Shown one piece after another: positions 19,537 to 19,900 of a DNA stretch of 19,900 bases. Numbering within the stretch: the stretch's first letter is position 1; every line of letters starts with the position of its first letter. A model generated the notes under the pieces. That model was not told the DNA's origin. It worked only from the letters and a program-made list of their open reading frames with translations, and did no database searches. Both the position numbers and the translations under genes were made by a program. The DNA comes from Sphingobacteriaceae bacterium (lineage in GTDB: Bacteria > Bacteroidota > Bacteroidia > B-17B0 > Aurantibacillaceae), in the NCBI GenBank assembly GCA_025360355.1, contig JANYCL010000408.1, positions 1 to 19,900 of the forward strand, read 5' to 3'.

Positions 19537-19900
19537 TTATACAGTGCCACGCTTGTGCTTCCAGCGGCGATGACTCCATAGCCAAACTTCAGGCTGTGCT
19601 TTTATATCTGCTTCTAGCTTTCTGGTATGTAATTCAGATATTTCACCTTCTGCTGTGTTCTTAGGTTCATTCACTAAAATTTCGGAATGCACCTCATAAT
19701 AACCTCTTTTCTTACGATTCACGGTAACATATACCACAGGGAAATTTAATTTTCTCGCTATTTTTTCAGTGCCCCAGAAGATTGGCGTATCCTGATTTAA
19801 AAAAGTAGTCCAATAAGCACCTTCAGGACTCGGAGTTTGATCAGCAATGAAAGCTGTCGCATTAATTTCGTTTTTGTTTTTTATCATTTCACGGATCGTA
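19537..19900 (-). CDS. Lipid A biosynthesis acyltransferase (LpxL/HtrB family), C-terminal part only
   Basis: The frame stays open to the window edge, reading '...TIRE' before the first visible Met (19887), so the 5' half of the gene is missing. The visible ~120 residues fit the C-terminal half of the LpxL/HtrB lysophospholipid acyltransferase family: 'ADQTPSPEGAYWTTFLNQDTPIFWGTEKIARKLNFPVVYV' and the closing PEVWLWSHRRWKHKR, a strong family signature. These inner-membrane enzymes add secondary acyl chains to lipid A. The catalytic HxxxxD motif would be in the missing part. A 46-base gap with its own promoter box separates it from the desaturase gene. Confidence 0.9.
   Translation of the reverse strand, partial: TIREMIKNKNEINATAFIADQTPSPEGAYWTTFLNQDTPIFWGTEKIARKLNFPVVYVTVNRKKRGYYEVHSEILVNEPKNTAEGEISELHTRKLEADIKAQPEVWLWSHRRWKHKRGTV

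Noticed and set aside
1..19900. CRISPR array, prophage or IS element
   Set aside because: No regularly spaced repeats, phage structural genes, integrase or transposase genes were seen.

Overview
The window is AT-rich chromosomal DNA from a member of the Bacteroidota, most likely an environmental Flavobacteriales- or Sphingobacteriales-like lineage. Four things support this. There is a PKD-repeat secreted protein ending in a gliding-motility-type (CHU_C, type B) type IX secretion signal. There is a lipid-anchored TamA-like protein (TamL type) and a pair of DUF1573 proteins. Six upstream regions carry the Bacteroidota -7 promoter box TAnnTTTG. Genes lack obvious Shine-Dalgarno sequences. No phage, plasmid, CRISPR or IS transposase gene was seen.

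Layout. 54-933 (+): two tandem exported DUF1573 proteins, with a strong terminator hairpin inside the first codons of the second. 933-1021: a long palindrome. 1026-1778 (-): a SpoU/TrmH-type RNA 2'-O-methyltransferase, back to back with a TamL-like outer-membrane protein (1817-4324, +). 4324-4419: a second, degenerate copy of the palindrome. 4426-5298 (+): a family 2 glycosyltransferase. 5306-10466 (-): a compact four-gene operon, read from 10466 downwards: OmpA-family protein, UMF1-type MFS transporter, HTTM-like multi-pass membrane protein, and a cupin/JmjC-like protein whose metal-binding HxD appears as HxA. Divergent promoters at about 10474-10559 separate this operon from rpsT (bS20). Rightward from there: a lipoprotein with an OmpA-like core and TPRs (10992-12731), and the PKD/CHU_C secreted protein (12917-15622), each followed by a clear terminator.

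15714-16140 (-) holds the most unusual structure. An intact tRNA-Met(CAT) gene and its terminator are followed at once by a 93-residue GIY-YIG nuclease gene, whose last codons run into a second, damaged copy of the 3' part of the same tRNA. This is the geometry of a very small element inserted at a tRNA gene. 16355-18524 (+): a START-like protein with a histone-H1-like lysine-rich tail, a perfect terminator, then an exported M28 zinc peptidase with a PDZ domain. 18525-19490 (-): a fatty acid desaturase. 19537-19900 (-): the C-terminal part of an LpxL/HtrB-type lipid A acyltransferase that runs off the window.

Most genes serve the cell envelope: outer-membrane assembly, OmpA-type anchoring, lipid A acylation, fatty acid desaturation, glycosyl transfer and type IX secretion. 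The rest are translation genes (rpsT, tRNA, rRNA/tRNA methylation). The parts worth a closer look are the tRNA/GIY-YIG unit, the TACGAAT palindromes, the HxA cupin and its operon, the overlapping DUF1573 leader, and the paired direct repeats upstream of the PKD gene.
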